From: Longimicrobium sp.
GTDB lineage: Bacteria > Gemmatimonadota > Gemmatimonadetes > Longimicrobiales > Longimicrobiaceae
Length of the DNA stretch: 15,105 bases
NCBI GenBank assembly: GCA_030446945.1
Contig: JAUJMI010000032.1
Span: 1 to 15,105, forward strand
Direction: 5' to 3'
Shown here: piece by piece, positions 8,077-15,055 of the stretch
Layout: every line of letters begins with the position of its first letter
How positions within the stretch are numbered: the first letter of the stretch is position 1
The notes under the pieces: model-generated
What the model was told of the DNA's origin: nothing
Seen by the model: only the letters and a program-made list of their open reading frames with translations
Databases searched by the model: none
Position numbers and translations under genes: made by a program

Positions 8077-8621
8077 ATGAACCTGATCCTCCGGCTCCTT
8101 TACGTGCTCCTTGCGGGCATGCGCGGTGCGCGGCTCCAGCCGCTGGACCAATCCGTGCTGAAGTTCCGGGTCTTCCCGAACGACCTGGACACCAACTTCC
8201 ACATGAACAACGGGCGCTACCTCACCCTGGTGGACCTGGGGCGGCCGGACCTGCTGGTGCGCCTGGGCGTGGTGCGCGAGGTGCGCCGGCGCCGCTGGAA
8301 CCCGGTGGTCGGATCGCTCGCCATCCGCTACCGCCGCTCGCTGGCGCCATGGCAGAGCTACGAGCTGAGGACGCGCCTGGTGGGGTGGGACGACCGCTGG
8401 TTTTTCTCGAGCAGCGCTTCACCCGCGGCGGCGACACCATGGCGGTGGCGATGGTGAAGGCGCTCTTCGTGGGCCCGGACGGACGCGTGCCGCCGCAGGA
8501 GCTGGTGGACGCGACGGGCTACGAGGTGGTGCCGCCGGAGATTCCAGAGTCGATTCGCAGATGGGAAGATGCCGAGGACGACCTCCTCGAGCAACGGGAG
8601 CTTGCGACCCGGGATGGATGA
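8077..8621 (+). pseudogene. acyl-CoA thioesterase-like hotdog protein (4HBT_2/THEM6 type), split by a frameshift
   Basis: Frame one (8077-8457) gives an N-terminal hydrophobic stretch, then FRVFPNDLDTNFHMNNGRYL, the hotdog thioesterase signature with its Asp and HMNN motif, and continues to YELRTRLVGWDDRWFF before running into unrelated Ser/Ala/Trp-rich sequence and a stop at 8455-8457. The -1 frame carries the natural continuation LEQRFTRGGDTMAVAMVKAL to TGA 8619-8621. Joining the two at the T-run 8401-8405 gives ...WFFLEQRF... and a full-length protein of about 181 residues, normal for the family. One missing base (five T instead of six, or TTC CTC) explains the break. It could be a sequencing error, a recent inactivation or, less likely, recoding. 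The hotdog fold suggests hydrolysis of an acyl thioester. The end overlaps the next gene by eight bases, so the two are probably an operon. Confidence 0.82.
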
Positions 8622-10308
8622 GATGCACGACTACGAGGAGCTCGCCGCCCGCATGGAGCGGCTGGAACGCGCCGTCGAAGAGCTGGCCCGCCGCCTTCCG
8701 GCCGCGGGGGCCGGCGCGGCCGCGCACACCGCTCCGGCGCTCCCGCCCCGCGTCCCCGTGGGCACCGCCGCGGCGGTGCGCGTCCCCCGCGAGGCGATCC
8801 GCTGGGACGGGCAGCTCTGGCTCAACCGGCTGGGGATCGGGCTCCTCCTGCTGGGCGTCGCGCTCCTCTTCCGCTACTCCATCGACATGGGGTGGATCAC
8901 GCCCGCCGTGCGCGTGGGCTTCGGCACCGCCGTGGGCGTCACGCTGCTGGCCGCCGGGCTGCGCATCGGGGAGAAGCGCCGTTTCGGATCGGTGCTGGTG
9001 GGGGGTGGGATCGCGGTGTTCTACATCGTGGGATGGGCCGCGTTCAACCTGTACTCGCTGGTCGGCTACACGGCGGCCTTCGCGGGGGCGGTGGCGGTCA
9101 CGGGGCTCGCCTTCTGGCTGGCGCTGCGCAAGGACGAGCCGGCGCTCGGCATCATGGGCGCCATCGGCGGGCTGGGGACTCCGCTGCTGCTGGGGCTTTC
9201 CTACGGCACGCCGCGCGGACTCGCCATCTACACCTGCATCATCATCGGCTGGACCGCGGCGCTGCACCTCAAGCGTAGCTGGCGCTGGGTGCTGTGGACG
9301 ACGCTGGCGTTCGGGTGGGTGCTGCTGTGCCGGTACGCGTACCACGTGGCCCTTCCGGACCGCCTCGTCGCCGCCGACGCGTGGGTGCTGCAGGGCGCGG
9401 CGGTCTTCGCCTGGGCCTGTACGGGGCTCCTGCCGCTCCTCGCGCGCCTGCGCCTGGCCCACGAGCGGCGCTGGTCGGACCTGGACGCGCTGCACTGGTA
9501 CGGGGTGACGCTGGTGCCGCCGGGCGCCGCGCTCCTGGTCACCGGCCTGGTGTGGACGCTCCCCGGCGAGCGCTGGGGCGCGGCGGCGATGGCGGGCGCG
9601 GCCCTCTACGCCGCCTCCGCTTATCTCCTCTGGTCGCGCGACCGGCGGCTGGCGCGGGTGCTCGCGCTCGCGTCGTCGGTGATGCTCACGGTGGGGATGA
9701 TCGGCGCGCTGGAGGGGAACGTCCTGCTGGCGGGGCTCGCGGTGCAGTCGCTGGCGCTTCACGCGCTGGCGGGGAAGGGGGGCGGGGTCGCGCTGCGCTG
9801 GACGGCGCACAAGGCATACATCGGCGCGGGGGCGTGGCTGCTCTACCGCCTCGCCGCGGACCCGGGTGCGGGGTGGGCCAACTCGTCCACGGCGGTGGTG
9901 GTGCTGGCGTGCGGATTCGCGGCATCGTACCTCGTGCGCCGGCGTCCCGAGATGCTGGCCTACCGCTACTTCGTCCACGGCGCGCTACTCTGCTTCCTGT
10001 GGCGCGAGCTGGCGCGGATGGACGGCGGCGAGGGCTTCGCCACGGTGGCGTGGGGCGCGTACGCTCTGGGGCTGCTCCTCTTCGGGATGTCGCGTGCCCG
10101 GCCGCTGGTGGAGAAGACGGCGCTCGCCACCCTGCTGGTGGTGGTCGCCAAGCTCTTCGTGGTGGACCTGGCAGCGCTGGAAGCGATCTACCGTATCCTG
10201 CTCTTCCTGGGCTTCGGAGGCGTGTTCCTCTTCTTCAGCTACGCATTGCAGAGCTGGCTCCGCCCGCGCGCCGCGGAGCCGCCCCCCGCCCCCCGCATCG
10301 CCGGTTGA
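8614..10308 (+). CDS. DUF2339 family multi-spanning membrane protein
   Basis: This is an integral membrane protein of 564 residues. Residues 1-28 form a short charged coiled coil (YEELAARMERLERAVEELA), followed by an Ala/Pro-rich linker to about 60. The DUF2339 hallmark comes next, WLNRLGIGLLLLGVALLFRYS then GWITPAVRVGFGTAVG, followed by well over ten hydrophobic segments. The C-terminal end, VVAKLFVVDLAALEAIYRILLFLGFGGVFLFFSY, is also typical of the family. Function is unknown. ATG 8614 is preferred: it overlaps the thioesterase stop (ATGGATGA), suggesting translational coupling, and puts the coiled coil near the start. ATG 8569 or 8623 are alternatives. Its stop is shared with the start of the next small gene. 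Confidence 0.9.
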   Translation: MDEMHDYEELAARMERLERAVEELARRLPAAGAGAAAHTAPALPPRVPVGTAAAVRVPREAIRWDGQLWLNRLGIGLLLLGVALLFRYSIDMGWITPAVRVGFGTAVGVTLLAAGLRIGEKRRFGSVLVGGGIAVFYIVGWAAFNLYSLVGYTAAFAGAVAVTGLAFWLALRKDEPALGIMGAIGGLGTPLLLGLSYGTPRGLAIYTCIIIGWTAALHLKRSWRWVLWTTLAFGWVLLCRYAYHVALPDRLVAADAWVLQGAAVFAWACTGLLPLLARLRLAHERRWSDLDALHWYGVTLVPPGAALLVTGLVWTLPGERWGAAAMAGAALYAASAYLLWSRDRRLARVLALASSVMLTVGMIGALEGNVLLAGLAVQSLALHALAGKGGGVALRWTAHKAYIGAGAWLLYRLAADPGAGWANSSTAVVVLACGFAASYLVRRRPEMLAYRYFVHGALLCFLWRELARMDGGEGFATVAWGAYALGLLLFGMSRARPLVEKTALATLLVVVAKLFVVDLAALEAIYRILLFLGFGGVFLFFSYALQSWLRPRAAEPPPAPRIAG

Positions 10309-10493
10309 CGCCTCACGCCCCGCCCGCCGGCCTGTGCGAGAGCTGCCGCAACGTGCGCATCGTGGACACGCGCAAAGGCTCGCGCTTTTACCTGTGCGAG
10401 ATGTCCGAGGTAGATCCGCGCTTCCCGAAGTACCCGCCCACGCCGGTGCTGCGCTGCATCGGCTACACGCCCGCGGGACCTGCGGCGGAATGA
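10305..10493 (+). CDS. 62-residue four-cysteine protein of unknown function
   Basis: The frame reads TTG ACG CCT..., with the TTG start overlapping the TGA stop of the DUF2339 gene as TTGA. The product has CESC near the N-terminus, FYLCEMSEVDPRFPKYPP in the middle and LRCIGY near the end. The spacing of four cysteines (C-x2-C, C, C) suggests a small metal-binding, probably zinc, fold. The segment around DPRFPKYPPxPV recalls short conserved hypothetical proteins in several phyla, but I cannot assign a name. The gene is too short to be picked out on length alone. Its amino-acid pattern, the stop/start overlap and the terminator three bases after its stop support it as a real last gene of the operon. 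The TTG start is an inference; an ATG exists only internally at Met 34. Confidence 0.75.
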   Translation: MTPHAPPAGLCESCRNVRIVDTRKGSRFYLCEMSEVDPRFPKYPPTPVLRCIGYTPAGPAAE

Positions 10494-10495
10494 CG

Positions 10496-10535
10496 AACGA
10501 CGGGCCCGGCGCGATCCCGGGCCCGTTGTTTTTTT
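10496..10535 (+). terminator. Rho-independent terminator
   Basis: ACGGGCCCGG (10500-10509) pairs perfectly with CCGGGCCCGT (10517-10526) around a seven-base loop. The stem extends to 10496/10530 with one G-U pair. Seven T residues follow (10529-10535). It begins just after the stop of the four-cysteine gene and ends the + strand operon. Confidence 0.93.
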
Positions 10536-10551
10536 CTGGCCAGTGGCTGTT

Positions 10552-11116
10552 CGGGGCGAGTGAACTCGCAGCAACAACAGCACAAGGTCCGCCTGCGCGG
10601 ACTCGGGGGCGAGACCCGCGCGGGTGGCGGGATGGCTGCGCGGACAGGAGCCGCCGTTCCATAAGCCCCGATCCAGGAGCGAATGAAGGCCGCTGGAAAC
10701 ACGCAAAGTCCGCTTCGCGGAGTCCGGGTCCAATGCCGCGTTACTCGAGCCGGCTTCAGCCGCCTTCCCGTGGTTCCAGTCGGGGGCTTCAGCCCCGGTG
10801 AAGCGGCCCCGGTGTCCGCCTCCCGCATCGATCCCGCCCCCCGATGGCAGCCCCGGTGCCCGCCTCCCGCACCCATCCCGCGCCCGATGATGTGGCTCCG
10901 GTGCCGGCCTCCCGCACCGATTCCGCCGCCCCTATGCCGGCCGGGGTGCCCGCCTCTCGCATCCATCCGGGCCTCGGTGATCCGCCCGGGTGCCCGCTTC
11001 CGCATCGATCCCGCCCCGGTCAACCGTCCGGGGTGCCCGCGTCGCACACCAATGCCGCTCGCCGGAGCCTGCGAAGGCAGGCTTCCCGCGGTTGTTGCAG
11101 CGGCTTCAACCGCCGG
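10552..11116. repeat. composite dispersed repeat, copy A (non-coding)
   Basis: This gene-free stretch between the terminator and the kch-like gene matches a second copy at 14631-14967 in the same orientation. Module 1 (10552-10602) has the palindrome GCGAGTGAACTCGC (10556-10569) and the hairpin GTCCGC/GCGGAC (10587-10592, 10597-10602). Module 2 (10672-10800) has TCCAGGAGCGAAT, another near-hairpin around AGTCCGC at 10707, and two GGCTTCAGCC-type boxes. Module 3 (11063-11116) has the hairpin AGCCTGC-GAAG-GCAGGCT (11066-11083) and a CAACCGCCGG tail. Between modules 2 and 3 lies a 262-bp tandem array, versus 45 bp in copy B. No ORF, transposase or tRNA is evident. The remaining bases 11117-11139 show nothing special. 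Confidence 0.88.
10809..11062. repeat. degenerate 43-45 bp tandem array, six units
   Basis: Units anchored on a CCGGTG/GGGGTG box begin at 10809, 10853, 10898, 10943, 10987 and 11030, giving spacings of 44, 45, 45, 44 and 43 bases. Most share a core like GCCCGCCTCCCGCAYCSATCC, then diverge. The drift between units and absence of identical direct repeats argue against a CRISPR array. It fills the middle of repeat copy A. Confidence 0.82.
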
Positions 11117-11139
11117 GAATCCACCCCCTCCGGGCCGCC

Positions 11140-12233
11140 TCACTCCCCCCCGTACATCGCCTCCAGCTCGTACACCGCCTCCGCCGGGCCGATGACGATC
11201 AGCGTCTCGCCGGCGCCGAGGACGCGCTGGGCGTCGGGGTTCAGTGCAAAGACGCCGCGGGTGTCGCGGATGGCCAGGATGCTCACGTTGCGCATGCGGC
11301 GCAGGTCGCAGCGCGCCACCGTCTGGCCGGCAAAGGGGGAATCGGGCGGGATGGTGATCTGCCCCACGTCCACCGCCACGTCCATCCCGAAGCTGAACAT
11401 CTCGTCGAACAAGTCGTGAACGGCCGGGCGCAAAAGGGCCAGCGCCAGCCGGTGCCCGCCGATATCCTCGGGGGTGACCACGCGGTCGGCGCCGGCGCGT
11501 CGCAGCTTCGACTCGGAGGCGTCGCTGTTGGCGCGCGAGACGACGAGGAGCTTGGGGTTGAGGCCGCGCGCCGTCAGCACCGTGAGGACGTTGTTGGCGT
11601 CGGAGTCGAGGGCGGCCACCAGCCCGCGCGCGCCCGCGCCACGCCGGCGGCCTCCAGGATCCCGTCGTGTGTGGCATCGCCGATCACGTGGGGAATCCCC
11701 TCGGCCAGGAGGCGCTCCTCGAACTCCTCCTTCTCGTCGATCACCAGGAACGACTCGCCGCGCACCATCAGGTCGCGCACGATGCGGGTGCCCAGCCGCC
11801 CGTAGCCGCAGACGACGAAGTGGTCCCTCAGGTTCTCGATCCGCTGCGTCATCTTGCGCCTCTCCACGCTCAGCCAGTACGTCTGCCCCAGCATCACCTC
11901 GATCGCGTTGCCGGCGGCCCACGCGCCCACGCCCACCCCCACCATGATCAGCGCGATGGTGAAGAGCCGCCCGCCCTGCGACAGCGGCTCCGTCTCCCCG
12001 AACCCCACCGTGGCGACGGTGATCACCGTCATGTACAGCGCATCGATCCACCCCATCCCCTCCACGAGGCGGTAGAAGAGGGTACTCCCCGCGATCAGGA
12101 GGAAGAGGACGAAGAGCGCGATCTGCAGACGGCGGAGCGGGTGCTGCGCCGCCGAGCTGATCCGGTAGCGGAGCGACGCCTTGCGAGCCCGCTTGCGGCG
12201 GTCGTTGGGGTAGGGGCGCGGGCGGCGGATCAC
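11140..12233 (-). pseudogene. two-TM potassium channel with RCK (TrkA-N/TrkA-C) domains, split by a frameshift
   Basis: Reading from GTG 12233, the first frame encodes a basic N-terminus, TM1 (about 36-54), a pore loop with selectivity filter TVGFG at residues 75-79, TM2 (about 90-108), and the RCK Rossmann domain with GYGRLG at 143-148. It then goes out of frame after GILEAAGVARARA and stops near 11574. Another frame continues naturally with LVAALDSDANNVLTVLTA and a C-terminal TrkA-C domain ending YELEAMYGGE at stop 11140-11142. The break is in a GC-repeat tract at about 11621-11640; one missing or two extra bases repair it to about 364 residues, a usual MthK-like size. Such channels are gated by ligand binding to the RCK ring. 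The start lies three bases after the glpD-like stop, the last gene of this minus-strand operon. Confidence 0.85.
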
Positions 12234-12236
12234 AAC

Positions 12237-13913
12237 TCAGGCGGCGCCGAAGCCGCGCGTCGCCTCCACGGCGCGGCGGTAGTGCTCCACCTGGCGCTCG
12301 ATCTCCGCCTCGCTCCACCCGATCCCCGGCTCGGCCGCCATGCGCTCCGCCACCTCGCGCGCCACCGTCAGCCCCCCGTCGCGCGCCTCGTAGAAGATGT
12401 GGAGGCGGCGCACCAGCAGGTCCTCCAGCGTCATCGCCATCTCGCAGCGCACCGCGCGCCCGATCTCGGCGCGCAGGTAGGGGAGGGAGGGGACCAGCCG
12501 CGTGCCCAGCTCGGGATCGCGCCCGATCTCGTCCAGCACCGCGCCGGCCTCGTCGCCGTAGAAGCGGGCCAGGTGCGTGGCGGCCGCCTCGTCCAGACCC
12601 GCGGCGGCCGCCACCTGGCGGATGCGCGCGGCGAAGGCGTCCCAAGGCTCGGCCGGGGCGGCGGGGAGGGGAAGGTCTTCGGTGAGGGAGCTCCCGCTGG
12701 CCACGCCGTGCCGTTCCTGGAGGATGCGCGCCGCCTCGTCCGCCACCTCGGCCGCCATCACGCGGTAGGTGGTCAGCTTGCCGCCCGCGACGTTGAGGAG
12801 GCCGCTGCGGTCCTGCCATATCTCGTGCTCGCGCGAGGTGGCGCTCTCCGAGCGTCCGCCCTCGGTGTCGAGCGGCGCCAGCAGGGGACGCACGCCGGCC
12901 CAGCTGCTCACCACGTCCGCCTCCGTCAGCCGCGCGGCCGGGAAGATGGAGTTGGCGGACTCCAGCAGGTAGCGCACGTCGGCCTCGTCCGCCCGCACGT
13001 CGGCGGGGGAGCCGCGGAAGTCGGTGTCGGTGGTGCCCACGTACGAGAACTCGCCCCACGGCAGCACGAACATCACCCGCCGGTCCACCGGGGAGCGGAA
13101 GGTGATGGCGCCGCGGTTCCCCAGCCGCTCGCCGGGGACCATGATGTGGACGCCCTTGGTGGTGCGCAGCCGCGGCTTGGTGCCGGGGTCGGCCAGGCGC
13201 CGCACGATGTCGCTCCAGGGCCCGGTGGCGTTCAGGATCACGCGCGCGCGCACCTCCGCTACGCCCCCACCCAGTCTGTCCCGCACCCGTGCGCTCGACA
13301 CCCGCGCCCCCTCGCGACGCAAGCCGGTCACCTCCGCGTGCGGCACGACGGCGGCACCGGACTCGTGGGCGCCGCGGGCGTTGGCCAGTGCCAGCCGCGC
13401 GTCGTCCACCGCTGCGTCGTAGTAGAGGGCTGCGCCCACCACTCCCTCGCCGCGCAGCGCGGGCTCCGCCACCGCGACGGCGGCGGGGGAGAGCATCCGG
13501 TGCCGCGAGATGTTGCGAAAGAGGGAGAGGAGGTCGTACAGCCACATCCCCGCCTGCAGCTTACGGCGCCCCACGGGGCCGTTGCGGAAGACGGGGAAGA
13601 GGAAGGGGAGGGGGTGCACGAGATGCGGAGCCAGCGCCAGGAGGCGGCGCCGCTCCGCGCTGGCCTCGAAGACGAGGCGGAAGTCGAACGTCTCCAGGTA
13701 GCGCAGGCCTCCGTGGATGAGGCGCGACGAGCGGCTGCTGGTGCCCTGCGCGATGTCGCCCGCGTCCACCAGCGCCACCCGCAGGCCGCGCCCGGCGGCG
13801 TCGCGCGCGACCCCCGCGCCCGTGATCCCCCCGCCGATCACCAGCAGGTCCCACGTCCCGCGTCCGAGCGCGTTCCAGTGCCCCGCGCGCGCCGCGGCGG
13901 AGAAGGGCGTCAC
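12237..13913 (-). CDS. glpD: FAD-dependent glycerol-3-phosphate dehydrogenase (GlpD family)
   Basis: The 558-residue flavoprotein should oxidise sn-glycerol 3-phosphate to dihydroxyacetone phosphate at the inner membrane, passing electrons to the quinone pool. The N-terminal Rossmann motif VIGGGITGAGVARDAAGRG has the dinucleotide glycines at 27, 29 and 32. It is followed by GTSSRSSRLIHGGLRYLE (57-74), a GlpD/GlpA signature. Further in are NATGPWSD, RTTKGVHIMVP and FVLPWGEFSYVGTTDTDF, then SWAGVRPLL. The C-terminal helical domain contains ARFYGDEAGAVL and a YLRAEIGRAVRCEMAMTLEDLLVRR-like stretch, typical of the family's DAO_C part. GTG 13913 lies four bases after the cheC stop; no better ATG precedes the FAD motif. 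No glycerol kinase, transporter or glycerol regulator is in this window. Confidence 0.94.
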   Translation of the reverse strand: MTPFSAAARAGHWNALGRGTWDLLVIGGGITGAGVARDAAGRGLRVALVDAGDIAQGTSSRSSRLIHGGLRYLETFDFRLVFEASAERRRLLALAPHLVHPLPFLFPVFRNGPVGRRKLQAGMWLYDLLSLFRNISRHRMLSPAAVAVAEPALRGEGVVGAALYYDAAVDDARLALANARGAHESGAAVVPHAEVTGLRREGARVSSARVRDRLGGGVAEVRARVILNATGPWSDIVRRLADPGTKPRLRTTKGVHIMVPGERLGNRGAITFRSPVDRRVMFVLPWGEFSYVGTTDTDFRGSPADVRADEADVRYLLESANSIFPAARLTEADVVSSWAGVRPLLAPLDTEGGRSESATSREHEIWQDRSGLLNVAGGKLTTYRVMAAEVADEAARILQERHGVASGSSLTEDLPLPAAPAEPWDAFAARIRQVAAAAGLDEAAATHLARFYGDEAGAVLDEIGRDPELGTRLVPSLPYLRAEIGRAVRCEMAMTLEDLLVRRLHIFYEARDGGLTVAREVAERMAAEPGIGWSEAEIERQVEHYRRAVEATRGFGAA

Positions 13914-13917
13914 GGGG

Positions 13918-14535
13918 TCAGGACGCGCTCTCGGCGACGTCCTTGAAGCCGAGCGCCCGCAGCAGCGAGGCGAAGGAGACGTCCGCGTGGCTCAGGACGA
14001 AAACCCCTTCGAAGGTGGTGTCCAGGAAGGTGAAGTCCGTCTCGATCAGGAGCCCGTCCACCGCATCGCGCCCCACCAGCTCGCGATCGCCGGCGGTGAG
14101 GACGGGGGTGCCGATCATCACGCCCTTGTTCAGGAACGTCCCCAGCACCCCCACGTACGCCGCGCACACGATGTTCCCCATCTCGTTGAGCGCGGAAAGC
14201 TCCAGAGCTCCGATCTCGGTGTGGCGCGATGCGTCGCGGCGCATCATCAGCGCCACCATGCGCAGCGCGGTCGCCTTGGCCAGGATGAGGGCCGCCTGCT
14301 CGCCCCCCTCCTCGGACACGCCCACGATGGGAACGCTGATCAGCACCAGCTCCCCGTCCCCGGGGAGCGACGCGATCAGCGCCGCGCGCGTCACCCACTG
14401 GATGCGCGGCACGGAGATCATCACCGTGAGCCCCGTGAGCTGCGACAGGTTGGTGGCGGCGTGGCCCGCCCCGATGTTCACGACCTCGCGGATCGCGTCG
14501 AGCTGCTGGGGTGTCACCGGGAGCTGGGCGGTCAT
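13918..14535 (-). CDS. cheC: CheC-family CheY-phosphate phosphatase
   Basis: The 205-residue protein has the duplicated CheC fold. Repeat one has LDAIREVVNIGAGHAATNLSQLTG with E17 and N20; repeat two has ELSALNEMGNIVCAAYVGVL with E118 and N121. Both E-x2-N pairs needed for phosphatase activity are thus present, as in two-site CheC proteins. Family members dephosphorylate CheY-P and may bind CheD. The chosen start is ATG 14535 (MTAQLPVTPQQLDAI); an in-frame ATG at 14616 would add 27 low-conservation residues. No good Shine-Dalgarno precedes 14535. It is the first gene of the minus-strand operon cheC-glpD-K+ channel, separated by four bases from glpD. No cheY, cheA or chemoreceptor is nearby, so its partner response regulator lies elsewhere. 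Confidence 0.93.
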   Translation of the reverse strand: MTAQLPVTPQQLDAIREVVNIGAGHAATNLSQLTGLTVMISVPRIQWVTRAALIASLPGDGELVLISVPIVGVSEEGGEQAALILAKATALRMVALMMRRDASRHTEIGALELSALNEMGNIVCAAYVGVLGTFLNKGVMIGTPVLTAGDRELVGRDAVDGLLIETDFTFLDTTFEGVFVLSHADVSFASLLRALGFKDVAESAS

Positions 14536-14630
14536 GGTGGATGCGGTGTGCGATATCGGCGCGGGCGCGGCTACGCCCGTTTCCCCGGCTTCGGCAGAAG
14601 TCGGGCCGCGGCTCATGAGCCCGGCCCGGC

Positions 14631-14967
14631 TGGGGCGAGTGAACTCGCGGCAACGACAGCACAAAGTCCGCCCGCGCGGACTCCGGGAGGGGGATCGCTT
14701 CGGAGCCAGTGGATACGGGCGAGGCCCGGGGCACCGTTCCAGGAGCGAATCGAGGCCGCTGGAACCACACGAAGTCCGCCTGCCGCGGACTCCGGTCCAA
14801 TGCCGCGTTTCTCGAGTCGGCTTCAGCCGCCTTCCCGGGGTTCCAGCCGGGGGCTTCAGCCCCCGGTGTCCAGCGGCAGCGCCAACACCAGCCTCCCGCG
14901 CGAATCCCGCCATCCGGAGCCCGCGAAGGCAGGCTTCCCGCGGTTGTTGCAGCGGTTTCAACCGCCG
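14631..14967. repeat. composite dispersed repeat, copy B (non-coding)
   Basis: This is the same modular element as copy A, in the same orientation, on the other side of the cheC-glpD-channel cluster. It has GCGAGTGAACTCGC (14635-14648), hairpin GTCCGC/GCGGAC (14666-14671, 14676-14681), TCCAGGAGCGAAT (14738-14750), a second GTCCGC/GCGGAC hairpin (14774-14779, 14785-14790), GTCCAATGCCGCG then the GGCTTCAGCC boxes (14795-14868), and the module with GCGAAGGCAGGCTTCCC (14914-14967), 54 bases with two differences from copy A. Only 45 bases separate the last two modules, room for about one unit of the array seen in copy A. It lies directly upstream of cheC, so it may carry or neighbour that operon's promoter. 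I see no clear -35/-10 pair. Confidence 0.88.
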
Positions 14968-14975
14968 GAATGGAA

Positions 14976-15047
14976 GAGGAATCAACCCCCTGGCTGCCGG
15001 AGGAATCAACCCCCGGCCTGACCGAGGAATCAACCGCCGGCCACCAA
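14976..15047. repeat. 24-bp tandem repeat, three units
   Basis: GAGGAATCAACC starts at 14976, 15000 and 15024, exactly 24 bases apart. The first two units are GAGGAATCAACCCCC followed by nine variable bases; the third differs at the end. A degenerate related segment (CAACCGCCGGAA) lies just before, within repeat copy B. The array fills the space between copy B and the minus-strand gene stop at 15056. Confidence 0.88.
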
Positions 15048-15055
15048 GCGCCCCC

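Noticed and set aside
8398..8412. programmed -1 frameshift in the thioesterase gene
   Set aside because: The site G-TTT-TTC is not a full slippery heptamer, I see no obvious stimulatory structure, and the zero-frame product would lose conserved hotdog sequence. A simple indel is more likely.
8419..9978. 519-codon open frame on the minus strand
   Set aside because: Antisense to the DUF2339 gene; composition is low-complexity Arg/Gln/Pro/His.
9294..10493. 399-codon plus-strand frame
   Set aside because: Most of it is an out-of-frame reading of the DUF2339 gene. Only the last 63 codons from TTG 10305 look like protein and are annotated separately.
10809..11062. CRISPR array
   Set aside because: Units are degenerate and adjacent rather than identical repeats separated by unique spacers of constant size, and no cas gene is present.
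11140..13545. 801-codon minus-strand frame running from inside glpD to the end of the channel gene
   Set aside because: Only its last part (about 11140-11640) is real coding sequence, the second half of the frameshifted channel. The rest is a shifted reading of glpD.
14536..14616. 27-residue N-terminal extension of CheC starting at ATG 14616
   Set aside because: The added residues are Ala/Pro/Thr-rich and unlike the family, which begins close to the LDAIREVVNIG helix. It is kept only as an alternative start.
13717..15021. 434-codon plus-strand frame covering cheC and the repeats
   Set aside because: Antisense to cheC and continuing through non-coding repeats; no domain is visible.
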